A stretch of 64,000 nt of DNA, from assembly GCF_036699995.1 (NCBI RefSeq), contig NZ_CP144906.1, forward strand, positions 853,501 through 917,500, read 5' to 3'. The position numbers were made by a program, and so were the translations under genes. The notes below the pieces were generated by a model that did no database searches, was not told the origin of the DNA, and saw only the letters and a program-made list of their open reading frames with translations. The stretch is from Clostridium beijerinckii. GTDB lineage: Bacteria > Bacillota > Clostridia > Clostridiales > Clostridiaceae. Below, one piece after another: positions 17,020-26,305 of this stretch; position 1 is the stretch's first letter; the number at the start of each line of letters is the position of its first letter.

Positions 17020-18471
17020 ATGAATAATAATGAAAATATTAAAGTAATTGACAAAATTTACATTAATGGAGAATTTATAAAACCTAATGGAACAGAATCA
17101 ATGGATATTATAAATCCTTCAACAAAAGAAATAATTGGACGTGTAATCTTAGGAAATGAGGTTGATACACAAAAGGCTATTGCAGCTGCTAAAGAAGCAT
17201 TTAAAACATTCTCAAAAACTACATTAGAAGAGCGAAGTGATATGCTTAAAAGGTTATATGATGCTGTAATCTCGAGGGCTGATGAGTTAACTCAAGCATG
17301 CGTAGAAGAATATGGTGCGGCAGTTAAGGCAGCAGCAGGCAGAACTCAACTTACTGCTAATAGTTTTCTTTGGGCTAAGGAAGTGATGGAAGAGTTTGAG
17401 TTCACTAAGTATATTGGTAAAGCCAAGGTTGTCCTTGAACCTGTAGGAGTAATTGCTTTGATTACCCCTTGGAACGCAAACAATTCCCAGATAGCTATAA
17501 AAGTAGCTACAGCTATTTCAACAGGATGCACAGTAGTTATAAAACCTAGTGAATTTTGCGCTATCCAAACTCAAATTTTGGCTGAATGTTTCCATGAAGC
17601 AGGAATACCATCAGGTGTAATTAATATAGTTAATGGCCTAGGAGGTTCGGTCGGTGCTGAATTAACTCGTAATCCAGATGTTGCAATGATTTCTTTTACT
17701 GGTTCTACTAAAACTGCTAAAATTATTCATCATGGTGCTGTTGATACCATGAAAAGAGTCATTCTTGAATTGGGAGGGAAATCACCTAATATAATTCTTG
17801 ATGACGCTGATTTTACAAAAGCTATTCCACGTGCAATTATGAGTTGCTTTGGAAATAATGGACAAATGTGTATTGCTGGAAGCCGACTATTGGTTCCAGA
17901 ACATCGTCTTAGTGAAGTTAAAGAGCTTATTAAAAAAGCTGTTGAAAATACCAAGGTAGGATATCCATGGGAAGAGGATACGTTTATAGGGCCTATGATA
18001 AATGAAAATCACTATAATAATGTTCAACGTTACATTAAGATTGGTATAGAAGAAGGTGCTGAACTGATAGTTGGAGGAGAAGGGCATCCTGAAGGATTGG
18101 AGAATGGCAATTTTGTAAAGCCAACAGTTTTTGCAAATGTAACTAGAGATATGACTATTGCTAGAGAAGAAATATTTGGCCCAGTTTTATCTATTTTGAC
18201 TTATAGAACCGAAGAAGAAGCCGTAGAAATTGCAAATGACACAGTATATGGTTTAGGGGCATATATAAGTTCTTCTAACATAGAAAAGGCAAATCAAATT
18301 GCTTCTCAAATCGCTGCAGGAACAATTTATATAAATGATGTTATGCTTGAGATGAAAGCACCATTTGGTGGATTTAAACAATCTGGAATTGGTAGAGAAT
18401 GCGGCATATACGGACTTCAAGAACATCTAGAACCTAAAACCATAATAGTTTCTAATGAGAATATTAAATAA
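17020..18471 (+). CDS. NAD(P)-dependent aldehyde dehydrogenase
   Basis: This 483-residue enzyme has the aldehyde dehydrogenase motifs VIALITPWNANNS, the cofactor-binding SFTGSTKTAK, general-base Glu250 in ELGGKSPN and catalytic Cys284 in NNGQMCIAGSR, all intact. It oxidises an aldehyde to its acid using NAD(P). The length is standard for the non-acylating family. It starts after TTGGAGGCAAGGG and is divergent from a MerR regulator with a suitable dyad between them, so aldehyde-inducible detoxification is likely. The specific substrate is not apparent. Confidence 0.92.
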   Translation: MNNNENIKVIDKIYINGEFIKPNGTESMDIINPSTKEIIGRVILGNEVDTQKAIAAAKEAFKTFSKTTLEERSDMLKRLYDAVISRADELTQACVEEYGAAVKAAAGRTQLTANSFLWAKEVMEEFEFTKYIGKAKVVLEPVGVIALITPWNANNSQIAIKVATAISTGCTVVIKPSEFCAIQTQILAECFHEAGIPSGVINIVNGLGGSVGAELTRNPDVAMISFTGSTKTAKIIHHGAVDTMKRVILELGGKSPNIILDDADFTKAIPRAIMSCFGNNGQMCIAGSRLLVPEHRLSEVKELIKKAVENTKVGYPWEEDTFIGPMINENHYNNVQRYIKIGIEEGAELIVGGEGHPEGLENGNFVKPTVFANVTRDMTIAREEIFGPVLSILTYRTEEEAVEIANDTVYGLGAYISSSNIEKANQIASQIAAGTIYINDVMLEMKAPFGGFKQSGIGRECGIYGLQEHLEPKTIIVSNENIK

Positions 18472-18560
18472 AGAATTTATATGGCATAATTAGTAATTTC
18501 ACTACTAATTAGATTTATAATAGTTGTGTATTTGTAAAAAGAGTGTTTCTATTTCATTAT

Positions 18561-18599
18561 AACCCCACAAGAATCTCGAAATTAGATTCTTGTGGGATT
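18561..18599 (+). terminator. Strong hairpin after the aldehyde dehydrogenase gene, weak T-run
   Basis: AACCCCACAAGAATCT pairs with AGATTCTTGTGGGATT (16 bp, one mismatch) around CGAAATT. The downstream ACCTTTATT is only moderately T-rich, so termination is likely but not certain. Confidence 0.6.
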
Positions 18600-18742
18600 A
18601 CCTTTATTCATAGATGTTTAAAGAATAAATCTATATTTTTAATAGTTGCAATATATAGTATAATAGTTGTTAGAAATCAGGAAAGAAATTAATATTTATA
18701 TTTAATAATTTCTAATAAATGATAGGTGAGGAACGTAAAGAG

Positions 18743-19519
18743 ATGACAATGGAATTAGAGAAATACTATAATAAATTTTGTGAGGATAAAAGATTAACTA
18801 GAAAATATGCACAAGTTGAGTTCTTAACTTCTATGAAATATATTCATGAGTATCTAGAAAAGAATAATGGTTCCAAAATTTTAGATGTTGGTGCTGGAAC
18901 AGGAAGATACTCTGTGGAGCTAGCAAATGAGGGGTATGATGTCACAGCAATTGAGCTTGTAAAGCATAATCTGGGTATTTTAAAATCAAAAGGAAGTTCA
19001 GTAAAAGCATATCAAGGGACAGCATTAGATTTATCAAGATTTGAAGAAAATACATTTGATATGACATTGGTATTTGGACCGATGTATCACTTATACAATT
19101 TTCAGGATAAAGCAAAAGCCTTACAAGAGGCGAAGAGAGTAACAAAGGTTGGAGGAGTTATCTTAGTAGCTTATTGTATGAATGAATATAGCGTAATAAC
19201 ATATGGTTTTAAGGAAAATAATATTCGTTCATCTATTAAAAATGGAAAGCTTACTGATGATTTTCATGTTATATCTGAACCAAAAGATTTATATGATTAT
19301 GTAAGGATTGAAGATATCAATAAGTTAAATGAAGAAGTAAGACTAAAAAGGATAAAATTAATTTCAGCAGATGGGCCAGCGAATTACATGAGATCTGTTT
19401 TAAATGCTATGGATGAAGAGACATTTAAGCTTTTTATTAACTATCATTTTTCTACATGTGAAAGACCAGAGTTGCTTGGAGCAAGTGCACATACATTAGA
19501 CATTTTAATAAAGGAATAG
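18743..19519 (+). CDS. Class I SAM-dependent methyltransferase
   Basis: This 258-residue protein has the SAM-binding glycine motif ILDVGAGTGRYSVELA near residue 45, the acidic TAIELV motif II, and a FDMTLVFGPMYHL motif near 110. It has the general Methyltransf_11/25 pattern and would methylate a small molecule or other substrate that cannot be deduced. The start is the ATG after GGTGAGGAACG; a preceding in-frame ATG at 18719 has no ribosome binding site. It appears to be a single gene with no functional link to the flanking dehydrogenase genes beyond location. Confidence 0.87.
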   Translation: MTMELEKYYNKFCEDKRLTRKYAQVEFLTSMKYIHEYLEKNNGSKILDVGAGTGRYSVELANEGYDVTAIELVKHNLGILKSKGSSVKAYQGTALDLSRFEENTFDMTLVFGPMYHLYNFQDKAKALQEAKRVTKVGGVILVAYCMNEYSVITYGFKENNIRSSIKNGKLTDDFHVISEPKDLYDYVRIEDINKLNEEVRLKRIKLISADGPANYMRSVLNAMDEETFKLFINYHFSTCERPELLGASAHTLDILIKE

Positions 19520-19744
19520 GAAAAGAGAGTTAAATTTTAATTATTAATAAGAAATAAATATAGCACCTTTTTCAAATATGAAAGGTATAATATAAAATAA
19601 ATTCTTAACAAAGTGTTTGTTTTATATTATACTTTTTTGTCTTTAAATAAAAAAATTTTATAATATTATACAGGAACACCATGTAATTTAAATATTTACC
19701 AATAATTATATGGATAATTATTATTGTTAAATAATTATTTTATA

Positions 19745-19772
19745 TTGAATACAATTAATTTAGTGCTATAAT
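19745..19772 (+). promoter_or_regulatory. Vegetative-type promoter of the second aldehyde dehydrogenase gene
   Basis: TTGAAT (19745-19750) and TATAAT (19767-19772) are 16 bp apart, with an extended TGC just before the -10. The ATG lies about 45 bp downstream. The preceding region also has a short ACCTTT/AAAGGT hairpin near 19565 that may close the methyltransferase gene. Confidence 0.6.
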
Positions 19773-19816
19773 AAAATTATAAAAGATCGATTATATGAGG
19801 AAAAAAGGTGTTTATT

Positions 19817-21298
19817 ATGAATGTTAAATTAGAAAATAGATATAGATTATTTATCAATGGAGAATGGAGAGATGCTTCAGATGGAGCTACAATAAAGACT
19901 TATAATCCAGCTAATGGGGAATTTTTAGCTGAGATTGCAGATGCTACAGAAAAAGATGTAGATGATGCTGTTAATTCTGCAAGACAAGCCTTTGTTACAT
20001 GGAGCAAAACTACTGTTGTAGAAAGAGCAAATATATTAAATAAAATTGCTGATATTATTAAAGAAAATGCAGAATACTTAGCTACAGTAGAAACTTTAGA
20101 TAATGGAAAACCAATTAGAGAGACAACAGGAGCAGATATTCCATTAGCAGCAGATCACTTTAGATATTTTGCAGGTGTTATTCGTGCTGATGAGGGTTCT
20201 GCAACAATGATAGATGAAAATACTTTAAATTTAATATTAAGTGAGCCAATTGGTGTTGTAGGGCAAATAGTCCCTTGGAATTTTCCATTCTTAATGGCGG
20301 CTTGGAAGTTAGCCCCAGTGTTAGCAGCTGGAGATGTTTCAGTATTTAAGCCATCAAGTACTACTTCATTGAGCGTATTAGAGCTTATGAAACTAATACA
20401 AAGTATTGTTCCTAGTGGTGTAATTAACATTATTACAGGAAAAGGATCAAAGAGTGGTGAATATTTACAAAATCATGAATGTCTTGATAAATTAGCATTT
20501 ACAGGATCTACAGAAGTTGGAAGACAAATTGGACTTGCTGCGGCTAAACGTATTATTCCTGCAACTTTAGAGCTTGGAGGAAAGTCAGCTAATATTTTCT
20601 TTAGTGATGCAAATATGGACATTGCATTAGAAGGTATTCAATTGGGAATTTTATTTAACCAAGGACAAGTTTGCTCTGCAGGTTCTAGAATATTTGTACA
20701 AGAAGATTTTTATGATGAATTTATGGAAAAAGCAATTGCTGCTTTTGAAAAAGTTAAAGTTGGAAACCCATTAGATCCTAATACTCAAATGGGAGCGCAA
20801 GTTAGTGAATCTCAACTTAAAAAAATTCTTAAATATATAGAAATAGGTAAACAAGAAGGAGCAAAAGTAGCGACAGGAGGGGAAAGATTCATCGAGGGTG
20901 ATGCTAAGAATGGATACTTTATGAAACCTACTTTACTTACAGATGTCACTAATGATATGAGAGTAGCTAGAGAAGAAATATTTGGGCCAGTTGGAGTTGT
21001 AATTAAATTTAAGACAGAAGAAGAAGTCATTGCTATGGCAAATGATAGTGAATATGGTTTAGGTGGTGGAGTATTTACTACTAACTTAAATCGTGCTATA
21101 AGAGTTGCTAAAGGAATAAGGACTGGACGTATATGGGTTAACACTTATAATACTTTCCCAGCAGGTGCAACATTTGGTGGATACAAAGAATCTGGTATAG
21201 GCAGGGAAACTCACAAAGTTATACTAGAAGCGTATACTCAAAAGAAAAATATCATAGTTAATTTATCAGAAACTCCTGGTGGAATGTATATAAAGTAA
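19817..21298 (+). CDS. NAD-dependent aldehyde dehydrogenase
   Basis: This 493-residue enzyme matches the acetaldehyde/betaine-aldehyde group: YRLFINGEWRDASDG at the N-terminus, VGQIVPWNFPFLMAAWKLAP near residue 150, TGSTEVGRQ, Glu252 in ELGGKSAN and catalytic Cys286 in NQGQVCSAGSR. All key residues are present. The ATG follows GAGGAAAAAAGGTG; an in-frame GTG three codons earlier is overlapped by that site. It has its own promoter and ends at a terminator shared with the convergent DUF4317 gene. It is only distantly similar to the dehydrogenase at 17020, so it is not a recent duplicate. Confidence 0.92.
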   Translation: MNVKLENRYRLFINGEWRDASDGATIKTYNPANGEFLAEIADATEKDVDDAVNSARQAFVTWSKTTVVERANILNKIADIIKENAEYLATVETLDNGKPIRETTGADIPLAADHFRYFAGVIRADEGSATMIDENTLNLILSEPIGVVGQIVPWNFPFLMAAWKLAPVLAAGDVSVFKPSSTTSLSVLELMKLIQSIVPSGVINIITGKGSKSGEYLQNHECLDKLAFTGSTEVGRQIGLAAAKRIIPATLELGGKSANIFFSDANMDIALEGIQLGILFNQGQVCSAGSRIFVQEDFYDEFMEKAIAAFEKVKVGNPLDPNTQMGAQVSESQLKKILKYIEIGKQEGAKVATGGERFIEGDAKNGYFMKPTLLTDVTNDMRVAREEIFGPVGVVIKFKTEEEVIAMANDSEYGLGGGVFTTNLNRAIRVAKGIRTGRIWVNTYNTFPAGATFGGYKESGIGRETHKVILEAYTQKKNIIVNLSETPGGMYIK

Positions 21299-21415
21299 TG
21301 AATATTGAATCATATTATATGTATTAGAATCAAGCCCCTATATTTTAGGTTTAATAAGGTATATAACTTTCTGAATTTTAAATGTGAACTCATTATTGAA
21401 TTATATACAGATTAT

Positions 21416-21456
21416 AATAGCCATAAAGACCCTTAATCAGGATCTTTATGGCTATT
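21416..21456. terminator. Bidirectional hairpin terminator
   Basis: AATAGCCATAAAGA pairs perfectly with TCTTTATGGCTATT (14 bp). It lies between convergent genes, with A/T-rich flanks on both sides, and probably serves both. Confidence 0.75.
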
Positions 21457-21485
21457 TAAATGAGAAAAGTATTATTTACAGTCAG

Positions 21486-22928
21486 TTAAAGCAAAGCATT
21501 AACGCCATTTACTTTAGCTTGTTCATCATCATCTATAGGAATTATAATACATTTCTTTCCGTCTATTATTTGTGATTTTATTTGAGATACTTTTTGAGGT
21601 TTTACATTAAGTACAATATCATAATTTGGAGCATCACTAACCTCAGTTTCTATTTCAGAGTTTTCAGTATTATTTGCATCAGATGCTGTTTCTGAATCAA
21701 GATTTTCATCTAAATTAGAGTCAGAAGCCACTTCTAAGATGGTATCAGATTCTGTCTTTAAAGCAGAATTAGGCTCTGAATCTAAGATCTTATTCAAAGC
21801 TGATTCAGTTTCTGATTCTAAAGCAGCTTCTTTCTCTGAATCTGCTAAAGCATCCAGTTTTGTCTTTTCAAGTCTTTCTTCTAATATTCGTACTTTCTTT
21901 TCAAGTTTTTCTTCCTTTTTTCTTTGTTCATTTGCTGCAAGTGCTTTTTTATCAATTAAATTTTCTGCTACAGGCGGAGTATCTCCAAATGCTTCTGTAT
22001 ATGATTTTTCAATCTTTGCAGTGATCTCTTCAGGAACTCCACTTTCGATTAAAATATCTTGAATATTATCATTACTCAAAACTATAGGTTCAGCATTTTT
22101 GCCGTTAACAGTAGTATGATCATCTACTATAGTATTGAGAGTTTCTTGAATTTCCATAAATAAATGCTCTGATTTTTCATCATCACTTCCAACAGCTTTA
22201 CGAATTATATTTTGGAATGTTTCTTTTTGCTCTGTAGCTGTTTGTTTTGAACTACAACCTAAAGCTTCCTCCATAAATTCAGGATGAGGATCTTTTGCAT
22301 CTTTTGTGTAATACATAATAGAATGAATATCAGTACTACGATCTATAAATGCTGGAAATACAAATCCAAGGTCTGGTGGACCAACTACCCAATCTCTAAT
22401 ACGAGCTCCAATTCGATTTTCATCTTCAAGATATCCAAGAGCTGGTTTTGAAAGTGATACTGGACAGATTGCACATAATATATATTCATATACCTCTTCA
22501 GATTCATCTAATTTTGAGTTATCCGTAGTTTTTGTCATAACATCATAGGCATCGTGAAAAACGAGTATTAGAAAGTTACCAGTATATTCATAACTATTTA
22601 TAATCATTTTATAAAAGCTATCGAGCATAGAATCATCTTTTAATTTACTTTTTTTTAGCTCCATTAAGGAAAGCTGTCTGCCACCTATGCCTTCTTCATC
22701 AAGAGGAAAGTTAAGTTCAAGAATGTTATTTCCAACTGTTCCAGATAGTGTTTTCTTGGCAATTTCTAAATATTTAAAGAATTCTTCCTCTCTTAGATTT
22801 AAAAAAGTTTCTTTAAATTTTAATACAATATCTTTTTGACCATCTACATAACAACCACACATTTTAGTAAAAGTACAGTCATCTTTTTTTAAACGTCTTT
22901 TTAATTCTAATATATCTTTTTTGTTCAT
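21486..22928 (-). CDS. DUF4317 domain protein with acidic low-complexity insert
   Basis: This 480-residue protein opens with the DUF4317 pattern (MNKKDILELKRRLKKDDCTFTKMCGCYVDG, key residues about 1-30, and RIRDWVVGPPDLGFVFPAF near 195). The function of the family is unknown; it is common in Clostridia. After a lysine/glutamate coiled-coil segment (about 310-345), residues about 350-430 form a Ser/Glu/Asp-rich stretch with repeated SE, SD and LDSE units. A short ordered end follows (IIDGKKCIIIPIDDDEQA). The start follows GAGGGAG; an in-frame ATG five codons earlier overlaps that site. Divergent from lacI across 450 bases. Confidence 0.82.
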   Translation of the reverse strand: MNKKDILELKRRLKKDDCTFTKMCGCYVDGQKDIVLKFKETFLNLREEEFFKYLEIAKKTLSGTVGNNILELNFPLDEEGIGGRQLSLMELKKSKLKDDSMLDSFYKMIINSYEYTGNFLILVFHDAYDVMTKTTDNSKLDESEEVYEYILCAICPVSLSKPALGYLEDENRIGARIRDWVVGPPDLGFVFPAFIDRSTDIHSIMYYTKDAKDPHPEFMEEALGCSSKQTATEQKETFQNIIRKAVGSDDEKSEHLFMEIQETLNTIVDDHTTVNGKNAEPIVLSNDNIQDILIESGVPEEITAKIEKSYTEAFGDTPPVAENLIDKKALAANEQRKKEEKLEKKVRILEERLEKTKLDALADSEKEAALESETESALNKILDSEPNSALKTESDTILEVASDSNLDENLDSETASDANNTENSEIETEVSDAPNYDIVLNVKPQKVSQIKSQIIDGKKCIIIPIDDDEQAKVNGVNALL

Positions 22929-23221
22929 AAATCTCCCTCTCATTTCGCCGAGTTTTTATTAGATACATGAAATAACATGTCCAAATTTGCTGTGAATATT
23001 TTATACTTGGACTCTAAAACATTCTCTTTAGAAACTCGTAATTTCTTATAGATTTTGTATTTTAAGAGTCTGGACTCTATATAAAATAGACTGGCTATTG
23101 ACTGCTATTTTGAATACGCTTTAGCACATGCCAAAAATACTTCACATAATATAGTATAGTGTTGAATGGATAGCTCTGCAAGATATTAAGTGAAGTTTAA
23201 AGCCATATTTTGTAAGAAGAT

Positions 23222-23252
23222 TTAAGCGTTTATATTTGAGTAAACGTATAAT
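23222..23252 (+). promoter_or_regulatory. Promoter with LacI-type operators upstream of lacI-family gene
   Basis: TATAAT (23247-23252) is overlapped by GTAAACGTATAA, and TTAAGCGTTTAT lies 15-20 bases upstream. Together they make an inverted repeat CGTTTA-8-TAAACG. LacI-family regulators bind palindromes centred on CG, so self-repression is likely. The -35 box is weak. The remaining upstream part of this 450-base gap holds no gene; it shows three GACTCT/AGAGTC words (23009, 23065, 23073) of unknown meaning. Confidence 0.5.
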
Positions 23253-23346
23253 ATAAACATAGCTAATTTTATATAGGAATTAAAAATATAAAAAATATTA
23301 TACGAATATATAGACAATTAAAACCAATTATGATAAGATTTAATTA

Positions 23347-23360
23347 CTTAAACGTTTACT
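23347..23360 (+). promoter_or_regulatory. LacI-type operator near the ribosome binding site
   Basis: CTTAAACGTTTACT, a CG-centred palindrome, lies 18 bases before the ATG of the LacI-family gene. It fits autoregulation by blocking transcription. Confidence 0.5.
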
Positions 23361-23378
23361 GAAAAAGAGGAATATGTT

Positions 23379-24404
23379 ATGATTAGTAATATTAAAAGAC
23401 CCACAATTAAAGATGTCGCTAAGAAATCCAATGTTTCTGTTGCCACAGTTTCTAGGATAATAAATAATCTAGATGGTTATTCAGAAGAGACTAGAAAAAA
23501 AGTAATTGAAGCTATGGATGAACTTGGTTATCAAAGAAATGCTATTGCAAGAAATCTCAAGGTTAAAGAAACACGAACTATTGGAGTGTTACGTCCTAAG
23601 ATAAGCACTACATATTATGTAGAAATTTTAAATGGAATAGAAGATTTTGCGCAACGCAATAATTACAGCGTTATAATCTGTAATGGTGGAGATAAGTGGG
23701 AGAGAATGTCAGAATATCTTCAGGTATTATCTGAAAGACAGGTAGATGGATTAATTGTTTGCAGCATACCTCCAGATGATACTTTATGCAAAAGAATAAT
23801 AGACTCACATATTCCAACAGTTCTTGTTTCAGGATTATCGTACAAGTATTCATTGCCTTATGTTAAGGTTGATGATTATCAAGCTGCTTATTCAGCAACA
23901 TCATATTTAATTGAAAATGGCCATAAAGAGATAGCAATTATATCTGGACCGACTGAAGACCCTATAGCAGGAGTGCCACGTTTAAATGGATTTTTACAAG
24001 CATTAAGAGATAATAACATATCCATAAAGAAAAATCTTATTAAAGAAAAAGGGTTTGGCTTTATAGATGGGGTTGAAGGGATGAATGAACTTCTAAAGAC
24101 AGGTGAGAAATTTACAGCTGTTTTTGCGGCATCTGATGATTGTGCTGTTGGAGCATTATCAGTAGCACATAAGAATGGTTTAAAAGTACCAGATGATCTA
24201 TCTATAGTAGGTTATGATAACACAAATATAGCTGAGATGTCATACCCACCTTTAACAACAGTAGCACAACCTTTATACGATATGGGGAAAAAGTCTGTTG
24301 AAATGTTAATAAAAAGAATATCTAACAACGAAAAAGTTGAAAGCATAATAATGCCATTTGAAATTATAGAAAGAGAAACAGTTAAAAAAATTAAAAATAT
24401 ATAA
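23379..24404 (+). CDS. LacI/GalR-family repressor of the alpha-glucoside cluster
   Basis: This 341-residue regulator has the LacI helix-turn-helix (PTIKDVAKKSNVSVATVSRIIN, key residues about 8-28) with the YQRNAIARNLK hinge and a sugar-binding core (about 60-340) ending in the LTTVAQPLYDMGKKSVEML pattern. It would release operators on binding a sugar. The ABC binding protein, two permeases and a GH13 glucosidase follow in the same direction, so it is the likely local repressor. The start follows AAAGAGG. CG-centred palindromes lie around its own promoter and before the binding-protein gene. Confidence 0.92.
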   Translation: MISNIKRPTIKDVAKKSNVSVATVSRIINNLDGYSEETRKKVIEAMDELGYQRNAIARNLKVKETRTIGVLRPKISTTYYVEILNGIEDFAQRNNYSVIICNGGDKWERMSEYLQVLSERQVDGLIVCSIPPDDTLCKRIIDSHIPTVLVSGLSYKYSLPYVKVDDYQAAYSATSYLIENGHKEIAIISGPTEDPIAGVPRLNGFLQALRDNNISIKKNLIKEKGFGFIDGVEGMNELLKTGEKFTAVFAASDDCAVGALSVAHKNGLKVPDDLSIVGYDNTNIAEMSYPPLTTVAQPLYDMGKKSVEMLIKRISNNEKVESIIMPFEIIERETVKKIKNI

Positions 24405-24489
24405 GTTGCATTAATAAATGTTTATTTAAAGTTCTAGTATACTAAGTGCTCAATTGTGACTGAAATGTAGGAAATTAATAGTAATATAT

Positions 24490-24596
24490 ATATTGCAAAA
24501 AATAATTCTTCATCATAATTCTAAAAATATTGCAAGAATTTTAGCCGTAATTGTGAATTGTGAAATGTACATTGTGAATTGTAATATATATAAATT
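24490..24596 (+). repeat. Dispersed intergenic repeat, copy 2 (most complete)
   Basis: This copy starts with TATATATATTGCAA, continues through ATAATTCTTCATCATAATTC, CTAAAAATATTGCAAGAATT and TTAGCCG, two TTGTGAA units, and ATGTACATTGTGAATTG, and ends in TAATATATATA. The ends form an imperfect inverted repeat (TATATATATTGCAA against TTGTAATATATATA). It lies between the LacI gene and its target operon. The rest of this 477-base gap holds the promoter and operators of the binding-protein gene. Confidence 0.85.
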
Positions 24597-24708
24597 ATTA
24601 TAGGAATATAAGATTTTAGTGATTATTTATAAAATAATATGAAGCTATATTACAAGTTTCTATATACATTATAAGTTCAAAGCTTTGTAATATAATTTCA
24701 TATAAGAG

Positions 24709-24749
24709 TTGAGAAAAATATTACGTAAATTTTTATAGTTTACGTAAAC
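24709..24749 (+). promoter_or_regulatory. Promoter and LacI-type operator of the alpha-glucoside ABC operon
   Basis: TTGAGA (24709-24714) and TTTATA (24732-24737) are 17 bp apart. The perfect palindrome GTTTACGTAAAC (24738-24749) directly follows the -10, and a second TTACGTAA (24721-24728) sits in the spacer. Binding there would block polymerase. The arms differ somewhat from the operator near the lacI gene, so common binding is likely but not certain. Confidence 0.55.
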
Positions 24750-24881
24750 GATTAAGTATTAGTAAGTAAAAAAAGATATTAAAATGTACTTTTTAAGGCT
24801 GATACACCTAAAATAGTATAGTTAATATAATATTAAATCTATGTAATCGTATACTGAAATTATAAAGTAGGGGGAAGAGAA

Positions 24882-26132
24882 ATGAATAAAAAATTAAAAT
24901 TACTAATGTCAATTACTATTAGTGCAGTAATTGGAACTTCATTATTAGCAGGATGTGGTTCTAAGGGAGGCAGCACAGAAAATGGAAAAGTAAAATTAGA
25001 GTTATTTTCGACTAAGGCAGAAAATAAAACAATATTACAATCATTAGCAAATGAATTTCAAGAAAAGAATCCTAATATTGAAATTTCAATTAATTCACCT
25101 GCAAATGCTGGTACTGTTTTAAAAACAAGACTTGCTAAAAATGATATGCCTGATCTAGTATCGTTAGGTGCAGATGTAAACTATGGTGCACTAGTAGATG
25201 CAAATGCCCTTGTTGATCTTACTAATGATGGCATTCTTGAAAACATACAAAAACCATATTTAGATATGCTTCATGGCATAGCAAGTAATGATAATGGAAA
25301 AATATATGGAGTTCCATATGCTACTAATGCTGATGGCGTTCTATACAATAAAGATATATTTTCAAAGCTAGGATTGCAAATTCCTAAAACATGGGATGAA
25401 TTTATGGCTGTATCGAAAAAGATTAAAGATGCAGGCCAATTACCACTTTATTTGACACTTAAAGATGCGTGGACTGGAATGTGTTTCTGGAATGTTATAG
25501 CTAGTGACTTGGAGCCTAGTAATTTCTTAGCTGATAAAAAAGCAGGAAAAACAACTTTTGAAGCTACACATGGAGAAATAGTGGACAAAATGGAGACTAT
25601 AGGAACTCTTGGGCAAGAAGATATTTTAGGAGTATCATACAATGATGGTAATGCAGCCTTTGCACAAGGTAAATCAGCAATGTATTTACAAGGAAACTGG
25701 GCTATTAGTGAAATAAAAAAAGCAAATCCTAATATAAATATAGGAATGTTCCCATTACCTGCAAGTAATGATCCATCTAAAAATAATATAATATCTGGTA
25801 TAGATGTGTTTTTTGGAATAACAAGTAAGTCAAAACACTCTGATGAAGCAAAAAAATTCATAGAATTTATGACTCAAAAGGAGAATGCTCAAAAATATAT
25901 AAAAGATCAATTTGCATTTTCTGCAGTTAAAGATGTGACACAAGATGATCAAAGTGTAACAGATGTACAAGAAAGCTTTAAAAATGGAAAAATTGGCGTT
26001 TTCCCTGATCACTACTATCCAAGCTCATTTGATGCAGCAAGTTTAGTTCAAGGGTTCTATAGTAAAAAAGATAAGGCAGAATTTTTAAAACAACTTGATA
26101 CTGAATATGATAAAGCTAATAGCAAGCAATAA
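24882..26132 (+). CDS. Sugar ABC transporter substrate-binding lipoprotein
   Basis: This 416-residue family-1 extracellular solute-binding protein has a signal peptide with lipobox LLAGC (lipid-linked Cys25). The mature domain shows typical features: ALANEFQEKNPNIEI near residue 50, GVPYATNADGVLYNKDIF near 145 and a YLQGNWAISEIKKANP block near 270. It captures a sugar outside the membrane and delivers it to the two permeases encoded downstream. With the intracellular alpha-glucosidase in the same cluster, a maltose-, isomaltose- or sucrose-type glucoside is the likely cargo (inference). It starts after AGGGGGAAGAG. Confidence 0.93.
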   Translation: MNKKLKLLMSITISAVIGTSLLAGCGSKGGSTENGKVKLELFSTKAENKTILQSLANEFQEKNPNIEISINSPANAGTVLKTRLAKNDMPDLVSLGADVNYGALVDANALVDLTNDGILENIQKPYLDMLHGIASNDNGKIYGVPYATNADGVLYNKDIFSKLGLQIPKTWDEFMAVSKKIKDAGQLPLYLTLKDAWTGMCFWNVIASDLEPSNFLADKKAGKTTFEATHGEIVDKMETIGTLGQEDILGVSYNDGNAAFAQGKSAMYLQGNWAISEIKKANPNINIGMFPLPASNDPSKNNIISGIDVFFGITSKSKHSDEAKKFIEFMTQKENAQKYIKDQFAFSAVKDVTQDDQSVTDVQESFKNGKIGVFPDHYYPSSFDAASLVQGFYSKKDKAEFLKQLDTEYDKANSKQ

Positions 26133-26159
26133 ATAAGACAAAATAAAAGGCATAAGGAT

Positions 26160-26241
26160 GTCCTAAAAGATGGCTGTAGCTTGATATTTATTGATAAACA
26201 TGAAAAATAATATTTTTAGGAAAATAGACTAATTTTAGGAC
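26160..26241 (+). other. Intercistronic long-range hairpin between binding-protein and permease genes
   Basis: GTCCTAAAA (26160-26168) can pair with TTTTAGGAC (26233-26241), or its CCTAAAA part with TTTTAGG at 26214-26220. Such alternative stems in the first intercistronic gap of ABC operons often act as partial attenuators or mRNA-stabilising ends that keep binding protein in excess; this role is inferred. Confidence 0.45.
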
Positions 26242-26305
26242 AACCTATGTTATATGTTAATAATATTTATTTGTCAAATGAAAAAATAATAGGGGGCTGA
26301 AGGTT

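Noticed and set aside
23009..23078. Three GACTCT/AGAGTC words as a possible operator
   Set aside because: The words are short and unevenly spaced in AT-rich DNA, and no regulator is linked to them.
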